A DNA stretch of 60,266 bases from a candidate division TA06 bacterium 32_111 (GCA_001508335.1 LGFX01000014.1:1-60266); one strand, 5' to 3'. Counted from the first letter of the stretch, positions 36,236 to 44,994 are shown. A program made the numbers and translations. Notes: generated by a model from the letters alone, not told the origin.

Positions 36236-36799
36236 GTGCTAAAAAAATTTATTTTACTCCTTCTAATTTCGATTGTTATTTTTAACCCGTCATATTCAAA
36301 GGTTAAAAAAAGAAAAAGTAAAATTTACAACATTTTTAATGTTTCTTTCAATCCACAGATTTATTTTGAACCTATAGAACAGAACAATACTTTATACCTT
36401 AACCTTTTTCCCCTATCAACTGAACTTGCCTTCGCTGAAAAAAATGGTATAAAATTTACACCTATTGTTGGCTTAAAATTATACTCTTATGGTGTTAGGT
36501 TTGGTCAAATTGGTCTATCTTTTTCCGTGCCTACATACCAGAAGGGTAGAAGTAAGGATGGTGCTTATTCTGGATATTTCACTTCTGGATACACAAAAGT
36601 TGTTTACAATCCATCAGAATCCTATTCAGCTTTTACTCTTGCAAACGAGAATGGCATCTCTTTCTACTTCAGAGAAAACTTATCTTTGAGTTTTTCAGTT
36701 CAGGCAGGTTACACATATTTTTTCTTTTCCGATCCATCTTTGAACAAAGGAATAATCTTTTCAGGTTTTTCTTTATCAACAGGTGTTTGGGTTTTTTAA
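36236..36799 (+). CDS. Small outer-membrane beta-barrel protein
   Basis: 187 residues from a GTG start. The signal peptide (VLKKFILLLLISIVIFNPSYS) begins right at this GTG. The mature part alternates polar and aromatic residues (GVRFGQIGLSFSVPTY, then ENLSLSFSVQAGYTYFFF) and ends in VWVF with a terminal Phe. This pattern suggests an eight-stranded barrel, but no family is recognised. The frame is open back to a TTG at 36218, but that lies inside the promoter and would spoil the signal peptide. Confidence 0.7.
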   Translation: MLKKFILLLLISIVIFNPSYSKVKKRKSKIYNIFNVSFNPQIYFEPIEQNNTLYLNLFPLSTELAFAEKNGIKFTPIVGLKLYSYGVRFGQIGLSFSVPTYQKGRSKDGAYSGYFTSGYTKVVYNPSESYSAFTLANENGISFYFRENLSLSFSVQAGYTYFFFSDPSLNKGIIFSGFSLSTGVWVF

Positions 36800-36804
36800 A
36801 ATAG

Positions 36805-36832
36805 TTGACTTTAGTCCCTAATTTATTATAAT
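36805..36832 (+). promoter_or_regulatory. Promoter of the glycosyltransferase gene at 36859
   Basis: TTGACT (36805-36810), a 16-base spacer and TATAAT (36827-36832), followed by GAAGGAG at 36846-36852. Confidence 0.75.
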
Positions 36833-36858
36833 TAAAAACTCAAAAGAAGGAGTAATTT

Positions 36859-38103
36859 ACGAAAAGAAAAGTTATTTGGGTGTGTTATCAAAACGCACAT
36901 ACATATGAAATGACTGGTGGAACGAGGCACCTCGATTTTGGGATAGAACTAGTTAAAAGAAATTTTAAGGTTTACATAATCTCATCCGATTTTAATGTTC
37001 ACAAATTGCAACATATGAAACTTTCCAAAGATGATTACTATAAGGTAGAAAATGTTAGTGGAGTAAATTTCGTTTGGGTGAAAACCTTTACATATAAAAA
37101 GAATGATCTACAAAGGTTGCTCAACCAAATAATCTTTTCCATTGAGATGTATAGAGTTGGAAGGATAATTGAAAAGCCAGATATAATAATGGGAGTTTCA
37201 CCTCAACTCATCACAGCCCTTTCAGCCCTTTTTCTTTCAATCAAACTAAAAAAACCTTTCATATCAGACATACTCGATCTTTGGCCAGAATCATTGATAA
37301 AACTTAAACCTGAGATGAAACATAATCCATACACTTGGTTTCTATACTATCTTGAAAGGTTGATATACAGAAAAAGTAAAAGTATTATTGTTTGTGTTGA
37401 AAAGTTTAAAAATCATATAGTTTCAAAAGGTATAGATGAAAAAAAAATACATTTCATTTCAAACTGTACATACCCAAACCATTTTACTCCCGATAAAACT
37501 GTTGAGTACTACAAGGAAAAATATAATATAAATAAATTCACTATAGCATATACTGGTGCAATAGGTGTTGCGAATAATCCCTATCTGATACTTGATATTG
37601 CGAAAAGACTTGAAGATAAGCCTATAGATTTTCTGATACTTGGTGAAGGACCTCTGAGGGAAGAGATAGAAAAGAAAATTGAGAATGATAATATTAAAAA
37701 TGTTAAAATCCATAAAACTATTCCTAAAAGGAATATTTTAAACTTTCTTGCTAACGTTGATCTATGTTTGATAACTGTTAACAAAACCGAACTCTATAAG
37801 TACGGATTGAGTCCTAATAAACTTTTTGATTACATGCTTGCAGGAAAACCGATTCTTATAACAGCCAAACCGGAATATTCGGAATTTGTAAAAGATTCTG
37901 GATGTGGCTTTTATGCTGATCCAGAGAATTTAGATGAAATAGTTTCAACTGTTATGAAGATTTACAATATGCCTAAAACTGAAAGGGAAGAGATAGGTAA
38001 AAGAGGGAAAGATTATATTTTAAAATTTTATTCAGAACAGAGTCTCGGGGATAAACTTGAAGAGGTTATAAACCAGACTCTTTCAGAAGTAACAAATTCT
38101 TGA
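36859..38103 (+). CDS. GT4-family glycosyltransferase with a probable ACG start codon
   Basis: About 414 residues in the GT-B fold. The N-terminal domain starts KRKVIWVCYQNAHTYEMTGG, the usual first strand of the family. The C-terminal half has FTIAYTGAIGVANNPYLIL and KYGLSPNKLFDYMLAGKPI, the donor-binding region. It is WbuB-like; the sugar is unknown. The only ATG/GTG/TTG choice is the GTG at 36880, which cuts off the first strand and lacks a ribosome binding site. A GAAGGAG sits 6 bases before ACG at 36859, which would give (M)KRKVIWV. Confidence 0.85.
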   Translation, partial: TKRKVIWVCYQNAHTYEMTGGTRHLDFGIELVKRNFKVYIISSDFNVHKLQHMKLSKDDYYKVENVSGVNFVWVKTFTYKKNDLQRLLNQIIFSIEMYRVGRIIEKPDIIMGVSPQLITALSALFLSIKLKKPFISDILDLWPESLIKLKPEMKHNPYTWFLYYLERLIYRKSKSIIVCVEKFKNHIVSKGIDEKKIHFISNCTYPNHFTPDKTVEYYKEKYNINKFTIAYTGAIGVANNPYLILDIAKRLEDKPIDFLILGEGPLREEIEKKIENDNIKNVKIHKTIPKRNILNFLANVDLCLITVNKTELYKYGLSPNKLFDYMLAGKPILITAKPEYSEFVKDSGCGFYADPENLDEIVSTVMKIYNMPKTEREEIGKRGKDYILKFYSEQSLGDKLEEVINQTLSEVTNS

Positions 38104-38128
38104 CAAATTCGTTTTTTTAAATAATAAT
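38100..38128 (+). promoter_or_regulatory. Promoter of the SBP-TonB gene, starting in the previous stop codon
   Basis: TTGACA (38100-38105) contains the TGA stop of the glycosyltransferase gene. A 17-base spacer leads to AATAAT (38123-38128). AAGGAGG at 38147-38153 precedes the ATG at 38157. Confidence 0.6.
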
Positions 38129-38156
38129 TTTAAAATATAATATAAAAGGAGGATTG

Positions 38157-40271
38157 ATGAGGCAATTTTCAAAAATATCTAAATTAGTTCTTGTGTTGCT
38201 GGCAATAATTCTTGTTATCTCCTGTGAGAAAAAAGTTTCAAGGGTTCCTCAGACTGGAGAGGCAGGGGGAGAGATAGTTGTTGGTATAGTTGGAGAGCCG
38301 GAAAACCTTTCTCCAATTTATCCATCTTTTATAGCACACAACGAAATAGTTGATATGTTATTTCTTCCACTCCATAAAAATGATGTGAATGGAAATATTG
38401 TCCCTATGCTTGCAACATCATGGGAGTACTCTGAAGATCTAAAAAAGATAACATATTATCTAAGAAAAGATGTTTTGTGGCAAGATGGAGAACCTGTAAC
38501 AGCATACGATGTCGAGTTCACATTCAATCTTATAAAGGACCCCAAAAACAACTCTCCATTATTTTCAAAATTACAGAATATAGATTCTGTAAAAGTTATT
38601 TCAGATTACAAGATAGTTTTTTACTGTAACAAAGTTTATCCAATGGCTCTTTTTGATTCTAATATAAAACCACTTCCAAAACATCTACTTGAGAAAGAGA
38701 AGGATCAGATTCAGTATTCAGATTTTAACTCTAAACCTGTTGGAAATGGACCATACAAACTTGAAAAATGGGAGAGTGGAAAATACATTTCAATCGTGAA
38801 AAATGAAAACTACTCTCTTGAGGATAAACCTTTTTTGGAAAAGATAGTGTACAGAATATATACTGATCAGCAATCTATAATAAATGACCTTAAGGAGGGG
38901 AAACTTGATCTTGTTTATGATCTTACTCCAGATAATGCTGAAGAGATAACTAAGATAAAAAATGTCACAGGGATCCAGAAAAAGGGAAACATTTACACTT
39001 ATATAGGTTTCAACCTTTCGAGAAAACCTTTTGATCTGAAAGATTTTAGAATGGGTATTTCACAACTTATCAACAGGGATCTCCTTATAAAGAATACTAT
39101 AAAAAATGGTATTCCAGCAAATGGACCTATAACACCGTCCTTCTGGGCTTATTCTGAAGAGATAAAACCAGTCTCCTATAGTAAGGATGGTATAAAACTT
39201 TTAGAAAAAGTTTTAAAAAAGGATCCATATAGAGGGTATCTCTACAAAAACAAACCTTTCATTTTAAACATAATCACAGATAAAAATGATGCAATGCTTG
39301 TTAAGGTTGCGAGGGAAGTTTCAAACCAGTTGAGAAAGTCTGGATTAAATGTTAATTTAAAGGAGTTACCAGCTGATTCTTTGATCTTGAACCTTTTTAA
39401 CAAAAATTACGACCTTTACATCCTTTCCTGGCAGATAAATGAAGATTTCAATCCACTGCCATTCTGGTCTTCTAACAAAGAGACTGGAAGATTCAACTTT
39501 GTTGATTACAGAAATCCAAAAGTTGATTCAATTGTTAATCTTGCTATGACAACTATGGATAAAGAGGAAGCAAGAAATTACTGGAAAGAGTTTCAACAGA
39601 TTATTGTGGATGATCAACCATACGCTTTCCTTTTTGTTCCTAACAGAGTTATAGTTGCGAACAATCTGTTGAAATCGTTCGACAATGTTTACTCTTCAAA
39701 TTTAGAACCAATTTCAAATCTTGACATATTCTATGTTGAGAAACCAAACCAGAAGAAGATAGATTTTGCACTTCTTTTCCCTCAACCAAAAGTTGAAGAG
39801 AAAGTTCAAACAACCAGAAAGGAAGTTGGAGAAACCAACAAAAATGTAAAAAAAGAGGTAAAGGAAGAAGTGAAACCAAAAGAAGAAACACAGGTAAAAA
39901 CACCTACAGCCTCGCAACTTCTCTCTCAACAGGTTCAACAGCAAACACAACAACAGCCACAACCTGCTGATACTGTGAAGAAGGAAGAGGAGAAAAAAAA
40001 TCAAGTTATAATACAGCCAACACCAAAACAGATAATACAACCAGCATATCCTGAGGCTGCGAAAAAGATAGGTGCGGAAGGAACAGTGTTCGTTGAGGTT
40101 ACAGTTGGTAAAGATGGAAAGGTTGTTTCAGCGAAAGTTATAAAATCTTTAAATCCTGTGTGTGATAATGCTGCCATTGAAGCTGCTTATAAGGCTGTTT
40201 TCAAACCTGGAACGATAGATGGTGTTCCTGCTGAGATGAAAACAACCATACCTTATAGGTTTAGGCCATAA
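38157..40271 (+). CDS. Lipidated DppA/OppA-type solute-binding protein fused to a TonB C-terminal domain
   Basis: 704 residues. Lipoprotein signal with lipobox LVISC. The SBP family 5 domain spans about 35-535: GEPENLSPIYPSFIAHNEIV, VLWQDGEPVTAYDVEFTF and NGPYKLEKWESGKYI are standard motifs of peptide-binding proteins. A Lys/Glu/Gln-rich linker follows (about 540-620, with QQQTQQQPQP). The last 85 residues are a TonB C-terminal domain: AYPEAAKKIGAEGTVFVEVT, then FKPGTIDGVPAEMKTTIPY. The usual TonB transmembrane anchor is replaced by the lipidated binding protein. No permease genes lie next to it. An HPt gene follows 4 bases later. Confidence 0.88.
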   Translation: MRQFSKISKLVLVLLAIILVISCEKKVSRVPQTGEAGGEIVVGIVGEPENLSPIYPSFIAHNEIVDMLFLPLHKNDVNGNIVPMLATSWEYSEDLKKITYYLRKDVLWQDGEPVTAYDVEFTFNLIKDPKNNSPLFSKLQNIDSVKVISDYKIVFYCNKVYPMALFDSNIKPLPKHLLEKEKDQIQYSDFNSKPVGNGPYKLEKWESGKYISIVKNENYSLEDKPFLEKIVYRIYTDQQSIINDLKEGKLDLVYDLTPDNAEEITKIKNVTGIQKKGNIYTYIGFNLSRKPFDLKDFRMGISQLINRDLLIKNTIKNGIPANGPITPSFWAYSEEIKPVSYSKDGIKLLEKVLKKDPYRGYLYKNKPFILNIITDKNDAMLVKVAREVSNQLRKSGLNVNLKELPADSLILNLFNKNYDLYILSWQINEDFNPLPFWSSNKETGRFNFVDYRNPKVDSIVNLAMTTMDKEEARNYWKEFQQIIVDDQPYAFLFVPNRVIVANNLLKSFDNVYSSNLEPISNLDIFYVEKPNQKKIDFALLFPQPKVEEKVQTTRKEVGETNKNVKKEVKEEVKPKEETQVKTPTASQLLSQQVQQQTQQQPQPADTVKKEEEKKNQVIIQPTPKQIIQPAYPEAAKKIGAEGTVFVEVTVGKDGKVVSAKVIKSLNPVCDNAAIEAAYKAVFKPGTIDGVPAEMKTTIPYRFRP

Positions 40272-40275
40272 AATT

Positions 40276-40626
40276 ATGGATTACGATCTTTCATCACTTG
40301 AAGAATTGTTTGGAAAGGACTCCGATGATTTTAAGGATATTTTAAAATCTTTCATAGTTGATTATGACCAGAGGTATCCTTTACTTGAGAAAGCGGTAAA
40401 GGAGAGAGATTTTGAGCAGATCTCAAAACTGGCGCACGCTTTCAAAAGTGTTGTTGGAAATTTTAATCTTCAAGAGTTAATAGAGATTTCAAAGAAGATT
40501 GAATATTTTGGTAAAAATAGGATTCTAAATGATGAAGAGAGCACACTCGATGCTCTCTTCATACAATTCTCTGAAAAGATTAAAGATTTTAGAAAATATA
40601 TTGAAAACAGGTATGATCTAAAATGA
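40276..40626 (+). CDS. Histidine phosphotransfer (HPt) protein
   Basis: 116 residues, all helical. LAHAFKSVVGNFNLQEL holds the phosphorylatable His54; the pattern A-H-x2-K-x3-G-N matches HPt domains. It would pass phosphate between a hybrid kinase and a response regulator in the cytoplasm. It is a single-domain protein, probably co-transcribed with the SBP-TonB gene; the partner kinase is not obvious, though a hybrid kinase lies at 58032. Its stop abuts that of the convergent EF-G-like gene. Confidence 0.85.
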   Translation: MDYDLSSLEELFGKDSDDFKDILKSFIVDYDQRYPLLEKAVKERDFEQISKLAHAFKSVVGNFNLQELIEISKKIEYFGKNRILNDEESTLDALFIQFSEKIKDFRKYIENRYDLK

Positions 40627-42702
40627 TCATTTTTCCTGTTGTTCTTCCATAAACCTTTTTGCTTCCTCTATTATCTTTGCAACTTTTTCTTTGGGAACCT
40701 CTTCGTAAGTTTCAAATTCCATTTTGAAGGTTCCCCTTCCCTGAGTCATTGATCTGAGTTGGGATGAATACTGGTACATTTCAGCTTCGGGAACAAGTGC
40801 TTTTATTTTCTGGTATCTACCTGCGTGTTCCGTTCCCAAAATTTTTCCTCTTCTTGCATTAATATCTCCCATTATATCACCCATATATTCTTCTGGAACC
40901 GTAACCTCAACATTCATTATCGGTTCAAGTATAACTGGAGCGGCAAGTGGTATTGCACCTTTTACAGCAAGAGAACCAGCTATCTGGAAAGCGATATCTG
41001 AAGAGTCAACATCGTGATATTTCCCATCGAAAAGTGTAGCTTTCACATCAACAATTGGATAACCTGCTACCACTCCCTTTTCGAGTGCATCCTTGATACC
41101 TTTTTCTACTGATGGAACGAATTTTGAAGGTATAGCACCACCAAAAATTTCATCTTGGAAAACGAAGCCACTTCCTCTTGGAAGAGGCTCAAATTTTACA
41201 TTACACACGCCGAACTGCCCTCTTCCACCTGATTGTTTTTTATGTTTTCCTTCTGCGGAAGCACTCTTCTTTATTGTTTCCCTATATTTTATTCTCGGTT
41301 TTTCAAGGTTAACGTTAACTCCAAACTTTTCTTTCAATTTGTTTATTATAACTTCAAGATGTATCGTTCCAAGACCATGTATGAGTGTCTGTTTTATCTC
41401 TGGATCAAATTTGAAATAGAATGATGGATCCTCCTCATGCAACTTTGATAACCCGTTTGAAATTTTCTCTTCATCACCTTTTGCGAGAGGTATTATAGCC
41501 ATAGATACATTGGCATGTGGAAACTCTATTGGTGGGAATTTTATGTTTATAGATTTGTCGCAAATAGTATCGGATGTTTTTGTTGATTTCAATTTAACAA
41601 GAACACCTATCATTCCTGTTGTCAACTCATCAATCTCTTTTCTTTCCTTACCTATATTTATATACATCTGGTTGACTTTTTCTGTAACATTTTTTGAACT
41701 GTTGTAGATTTCGTTGCCAGATTTAAGAGTTCCAGAGAAAACCCTAACGAAGTTTATATCCCCGAGATGTTTTTCAACATTGGTTTTGAAAACGAAACCA
41801 GCGAATGGTGAGTTCTGGTCAGGTTTTTCAGGATATGTCTCAGATTCTATAGGTCTTCTTGTATTTAGATCTGCTGGTGATGGCAGATATTTAACTATAT
41901 AGTCAAGAACAATATCGCAACCTATATTTTCAACAGAATCTGCAAAACAAACAGGATAAAGATTTCCACTTTTAATAGCGTTCAAAAATCCAGTATTTAT
42001 ATCTTCCTGAGAGAGTTCGTCTGCAAAAAATTTTTCCATCAAAGATTCATCGGATGATGCTATCTGTTCCAAAAGTTCCTTCTTCATCTTTTCAACTAAA
42101 TCTTTTATATCACTTGGAACATCAACCTCATTCCTTTTACCATTTTCATAGGTATAGGCTTTTCCGGTTATTAGGTCAACAACACCTTTAAAATTTGGAC
42201 CAACACCTATAGGTAATTCAATAAGTGTCGCACTTTCAGAAAATGTATTTTTGATTTCTTGAAAAACCTTTTCATAATCTACATTTTCTTTTTTCATCTT
42301 GTTTATTAAAAAAAGTCCAGCAAGTTTCTCCTTCTTTCTGAGTTCCCATGCATTTTCAGTTCCAAGATCTACTCCAGTTGAACCATCTATCACAAATATT
42401 AAGGATTCAACAACTTTAGATGATGAGATAACCTCCCCAAAAAAATCAACAAAACCGGGAGTGTCTATAAAATTTATAGTTTTATCAAGCCATTTAACAG
42501 TTGCGAGTTTAAGTCCTATAGTTATTCCTCTTGCCACCTCTTCATCCGTGTAATCAAGCACTGAGTTCTTTTCATCTACCTTATTCAATCTCGTTGTGAA
42601 ACCGGTATTGAAAAGTATAGTTTCTCCAAAACTTGTTTTTCCTGATCCGTTGTGTCCAACAAGCGCTATGTTTCTGATGTCATTAGTTTTAATATCCGCC
42701 AA
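40627..42702 (-). CDS. EF-G-like translational GTPase (EF-G2 type) with altered G motifs
   Basis: 691 residues with all five EF-G domains. G1 is GHNGSGKTS, switch I ends RGITIGLKLA, G3 is DTPGFVDF and G4 is NKMK. The catalytic histidine of DTPGHVDF is Phe84, and the guanine-specific Asp of NKxD is Lys137. Domain IV has GGRGQFGVCNVKFEPL, domain V EPIMNVEVTVPEEYMGD and the RRGKILGTE turn. This fits the EF-G2/FusA2-like paralogues, not the main elongation factor. The start is TTG with AAGGAGG 5 bases upstream. Confidence 0.85.
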   Translation of the reverse strand: MADIKTNDIRNIALVGHNGSGKTSFGETILFNTGFTTRLNKVDEKNSVLDYTDEEVARGITIGLKLATVKWLDKTINFIDTPGFVDFFGEVISSSKVVESLIFVIDGSTGVDLGTENAWELRKKEKLAGLFLINKMKKENVDYEKVFQEIKNTFSESATLIELPIGVGPNFKGVVDLITGKAYTYENGKRNEVDVPSDIKDLVEKMKKELLEQIASSDESLMEKFFADELSQEDINTGFLNAIKSGNLYPVCFADSVENIGCDIVLDYIVKYLPSPADLNTRRPIESETYPEKPDQNSPFAGFVFKTNVEKHLGDINFVRVFSGTLKSGNEIYNSSKNVTEKVNQMYINIGKERKEIDELTTGMIGVLVKLKSTKTSDTICDKSINIKFPPIEFPHANVSMAIIPLAKGDEEKISNGLSKLHEEDPSFYFKFDPEIKQTLIHGLGTIHLEVIINKLKEKFGVNVNLEKPRIKYRETIKKSASAEGKHKKQSGGRGQFGVCNVKFEPLPRGSGFVFQDEIFGGAIPSKFVPSVEKGIKDALEKGVVAGYPIVDVKATLFDGKYHDVDSSDIAFQIAGSLAVKGAIPLAAPVILEPIMNVEVTVPEEYMGDIMGDINARRGKILGTEHAGRYQKIKALVPEAEMYQYSSQLRSMTQGRGTFKMEFETYEEVPKEKVAKIIEEAKRFMEEQQEK

Positions 42703-42785
42703 AATATCCTCCTTTTACTTTTATAAAAAAATTGAATTAATATAATAAAGAATTATGAAAAAATGTCAATAAAAAATTTTACCAC

Positions 42786-43934
42786 TTATTGATCGTGTGT
42801 CATTATTCCAAGAATTATATTAGTAACTGTTACAAGATCTTCTTCAAGGATGTATTCATCAACTGTGTGTACATTTTTCATTCCAGTTCCGATTATAACG
42901 GTTTTTATACCATGTTCGTTGAAAATGTTAGCATCGGATCCACCGCCCCCTGTTAGAATTCTATAAGGTATTTTAAGGTTTTTATAAACATCTATCGCTC
43001 TTTGAAGTACTGGTTCATCCTCTTTTACATACATTGCTGAGTATGCCTTTTCAACTTCTATTTTGCAGTTAGCGGTTTTAACAGATCCGTCAGGCAAAAT
43101 AATCCTATTTTTATTAACAGCATTGTAAACTGCCTCTTTAATTTTTTCAGTATAGTATCTTAACCTTTCATCATCATGGCTTCTAACTTCACCTTTCGCA
43201 GAGCATCTTTTAGCAACAATGTTTGATGCAACACCTCCCTCTATAACCCCTATGTTTGCTGTTGTCTGACTATCTATCCTTCCCAGATGCATATTTGCTA
43301 TTGCTTCACTTAAAACTTTTATCGCTGATATCCCTTTTTCTGGTGACATTCCAGCGTGTGATTCTATGCCTTCAACCGTTATATCTATAAAATTTTGAGA
43401 GGGTGCTCTGTTGAATATTCCTTCAATATCCTCACTATCTAAAGCGTAGCCTTCCTTTGCCTTCAGTACTGAAAAATCAAGGTTTTTAGCACCTTTTAAA
43501 CCAACTTCCTCTGCAACAGTTAAAACTATTTCAATATCTGGAACATCGAGTTCATTCTCTTTTACTATCCTTAACGCTTCAAAAAGAGGAGCGATTCCAG
43601 ATTTATCATCGGAACCTAAAATGGTTTTTCCATCAGAAAAGATTTTACCATTCTCCCTTATAGGATTCACATCTTTACCTGGTTTAACGGTATCAAGATG
43701 TGCACAAAAAAGTAAAGTTTTCTTTCTTGGATTACCTCTGTATTTTGCAATTATATTGGATTGGTTTGATCCAATTTTTAAAGCAGCATCATCCTCATAT
43801 ATTTCAAGACCAAATTCTTCTTTTAAAACCCTTTTACAGTAATCACCCATCAGTTTTTCATCATACGATTCGGAACTTATCTTAACCATACTTATAAAAT
43901 CGTTTATCAATCTCTCTCTGTTGATATTAAACAT
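42786..43934 (-). CDS. M20-family (PepT-like) aminopeptidase
   Basis: 382 residues. Metal-site motifs: CAHLDTVKPG (His, Asp), LGSDDKSGIAP (bridging Asp), TVAEEVGLKGA (catalytic and metal Glu), YALDSED (Asp) and the final TVDEY-containing segment with His. The dimerisation domain is inserted at about 190-300 (ITVEGIESHAGMSPEKG). No signal peptide, so a cytoplasmic tri- or dipeptidase-like enzyme. AAGGAGG precedes the ATG. Confidence 0.9.
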   Translation of the reverse strand: MFNINRERLINDFISMVKISSESYDEKLMGDYCKRVLKEEFGLEIYEDDAALKIGSNQSNIIAKYRGNPRKKTLLFCAHLDTVKPGKDVNPIRENGKIFSDGKTILGSDDKSGIAPLFEALRIVKENELDVPDIEIVLTVAEEVGLKGAKNLDFSVLKAKEGYALDSEDIEGIFNRAPSQNFIDITVEGIESHAGMSPEKGISAIKVLSEAIANMHLGRIDSQTTANIGVIEGGVASNIVAKRCSAKGEVRSHDDERLRYYTEKIKEAVYNAVNKNRIILPDGSVKTANCKIEVEKAYSAMYVKEDEPVLQRAIDVYKNLKIPYRILTGGGGSDANIFNEHGIKTVIIGTGMKNVHTVDEYILEEDLVTVTNIILGIMTHDQ

Positions 43935-43960
43935 AAAAATCCTCCTTAAATTATAAAAAT

Positions 43961-43989
43961 ATTCTATATTTAATAGAAAAATTTGTCAA
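43961..43989 (-). promoter_or_regulatory. Promoter of the M20 peptidase gene
   Basis: TTGACA (43984-43989), a 17-base spacer and TAGAAT (43961-43966) on the minus strand. Confidence 0.7.
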
Positions 43990-44105
43990 CTGAAAAAGGT
44001 TGTTGTAAATTTTGCTGAAATTTTATTACATGTATACTATTGACTGTTTTTTACTTTTTATATGGTAAACCTAACCACGATAATGGTAATTCGTTGAATT
44101 TGTAA

Positions 44106-44780
44106 TTACAATTCGTTTTTTTTTGTACTTGCAAGGATAATTCTTTCAAGTAGTTTTAAAGGTTTTTGTGTTGGATGTTTACCAAATATTTTTTCATCTC
44201 CATTTGGAGGTTGTATTGTCCAAACAGTTCTCATCTGTTTAACATAGTTTAATTTTTTCATCTCTTCATAGTTAAAAAAATGTTTGGAGTAATGATTTTT
44301 GGCAGCCCATATGATTGTTTCTGTTGAGTGTGTAAAATATCTACAAGAAAGATTTGGTGGAAGATTTGGCTTTTCCCATGCTATATCGTTTAAAATTTTC
44401 ATCCCTAATTGTTGCATACCAAAACCAACGGAATAAATAACATGGTGAGTTCCTGTAACCCAAATTGTCCCATCTTTTTTTAATAATTTTTGACATCTTG
44501 AAAGCCAAGATAAATTAAATTCATGGTTTTTATCAATTCCTTTTGACTTATCCCATTACCCTTTATCAACTTTTGCCATTTTACCAGCATAACAGGTAAT
44601 ACCACCATTTGACAGAAAATATGGTGGATCTGCAAAAATCATGTCAAATACACCTTCTGGAAATTTTTCTATTAGAATGTCCATCAATTTAATGGAATCC
44701 ATCTGGTATAACAAAATACCTGCATCCTTTTCTTTTAAAACGCAATTCTTTTTAGGAAAATTTTCTAAAATTTCATTCAT
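44106..44780 (-). pseudogene. Broken N6-adenine/N4-cytosine DNA methyltransferase gene
   Basis: One frame from the ATG at 44780 to 44106 encodes a beta-class methyltransferase but has a TAA at 44556-44558. Before it: FADPPYFLSNGGITCYAGKM, with catalytic motif IV DPPY. After it, still in frame: WDKSKGID, GTIWVTGTHHVIYSVGFGMQ, then KHPTQKPLKLLERIILAS. The coding sense then ends at a second stop, and the SAM-binding motif I (usually DPFxGSGT, about 15 residues later) is missing. So it has both a nonsense codon and a lost C-terminal end. No restriction-enzyme gene is seen nearby. Confidence 0.85.
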
Positions 44781-44809
44781 GACAAATTCCCATAAACTTT
44801 TATGAAGTT

Positions 44810-44818
44810 ATTATATCA
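44810..44818 (-). promoter_or_regulatory. Extended -10 box before the methyltransferase pseudogene
   Basis: TGATATAAT on the minus strand (TG-n-TATAAT), about 30 bases before the ATG at 44780. No clear -35. The other bases of the 44781-45006 gap are very AT-rich and hold, besides the permease promoter, nothing I can name. Confidence 0.45.
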
Positions 44819-44966
44819 CTTTTTCCTAAAATCCCAATACTTTTTAATTTATTGTTTATTTTTGAAAATTTTATTATAACTAAGAAGAGAAAAATAGAAA
44901 ATTTTAATAAAAACAGAAATATTTTATTATTAAATTTAAATTCTTAATTATACATTTTATTATGTG

Positions 44967-44994
44967 TTGACATTTTTTTTATTTGTTATACACT
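44967..44994 (+). promoter_or_regulatory. Promoter of the ABC permease operon; short leader
   Basis: TTGACA (44967-44972), a 16-base spacer and TACACT (44989-44994), only 12 bases before the ATG at 45007. No Shine-Dalgarno lies between. Confidence 0.55.

Noticed and set aside
39649-40040. Minus-strand frames opposite the SBP-TonB linker
   Set aside because: Long leucine/phenylalanine runs are just the reverse reading of the Lys/Glu/Gln-rich linker.
44096-44125. Intrinsic terminator: palindrome TTGTAATTACAA followed by a T run
   Set aside because: The stem is almost all A/T with no loop, and no plus-strand gene ends there; part of the T run is codons of the dead methyltransferase.
44556-44558. 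TAA in the methyltransferase as a recoded sense codon
   Set aside because: TAA ends many intact genes here, and the same gene also lacks its C-terminal SAM motif, so decay is the simpler reading.
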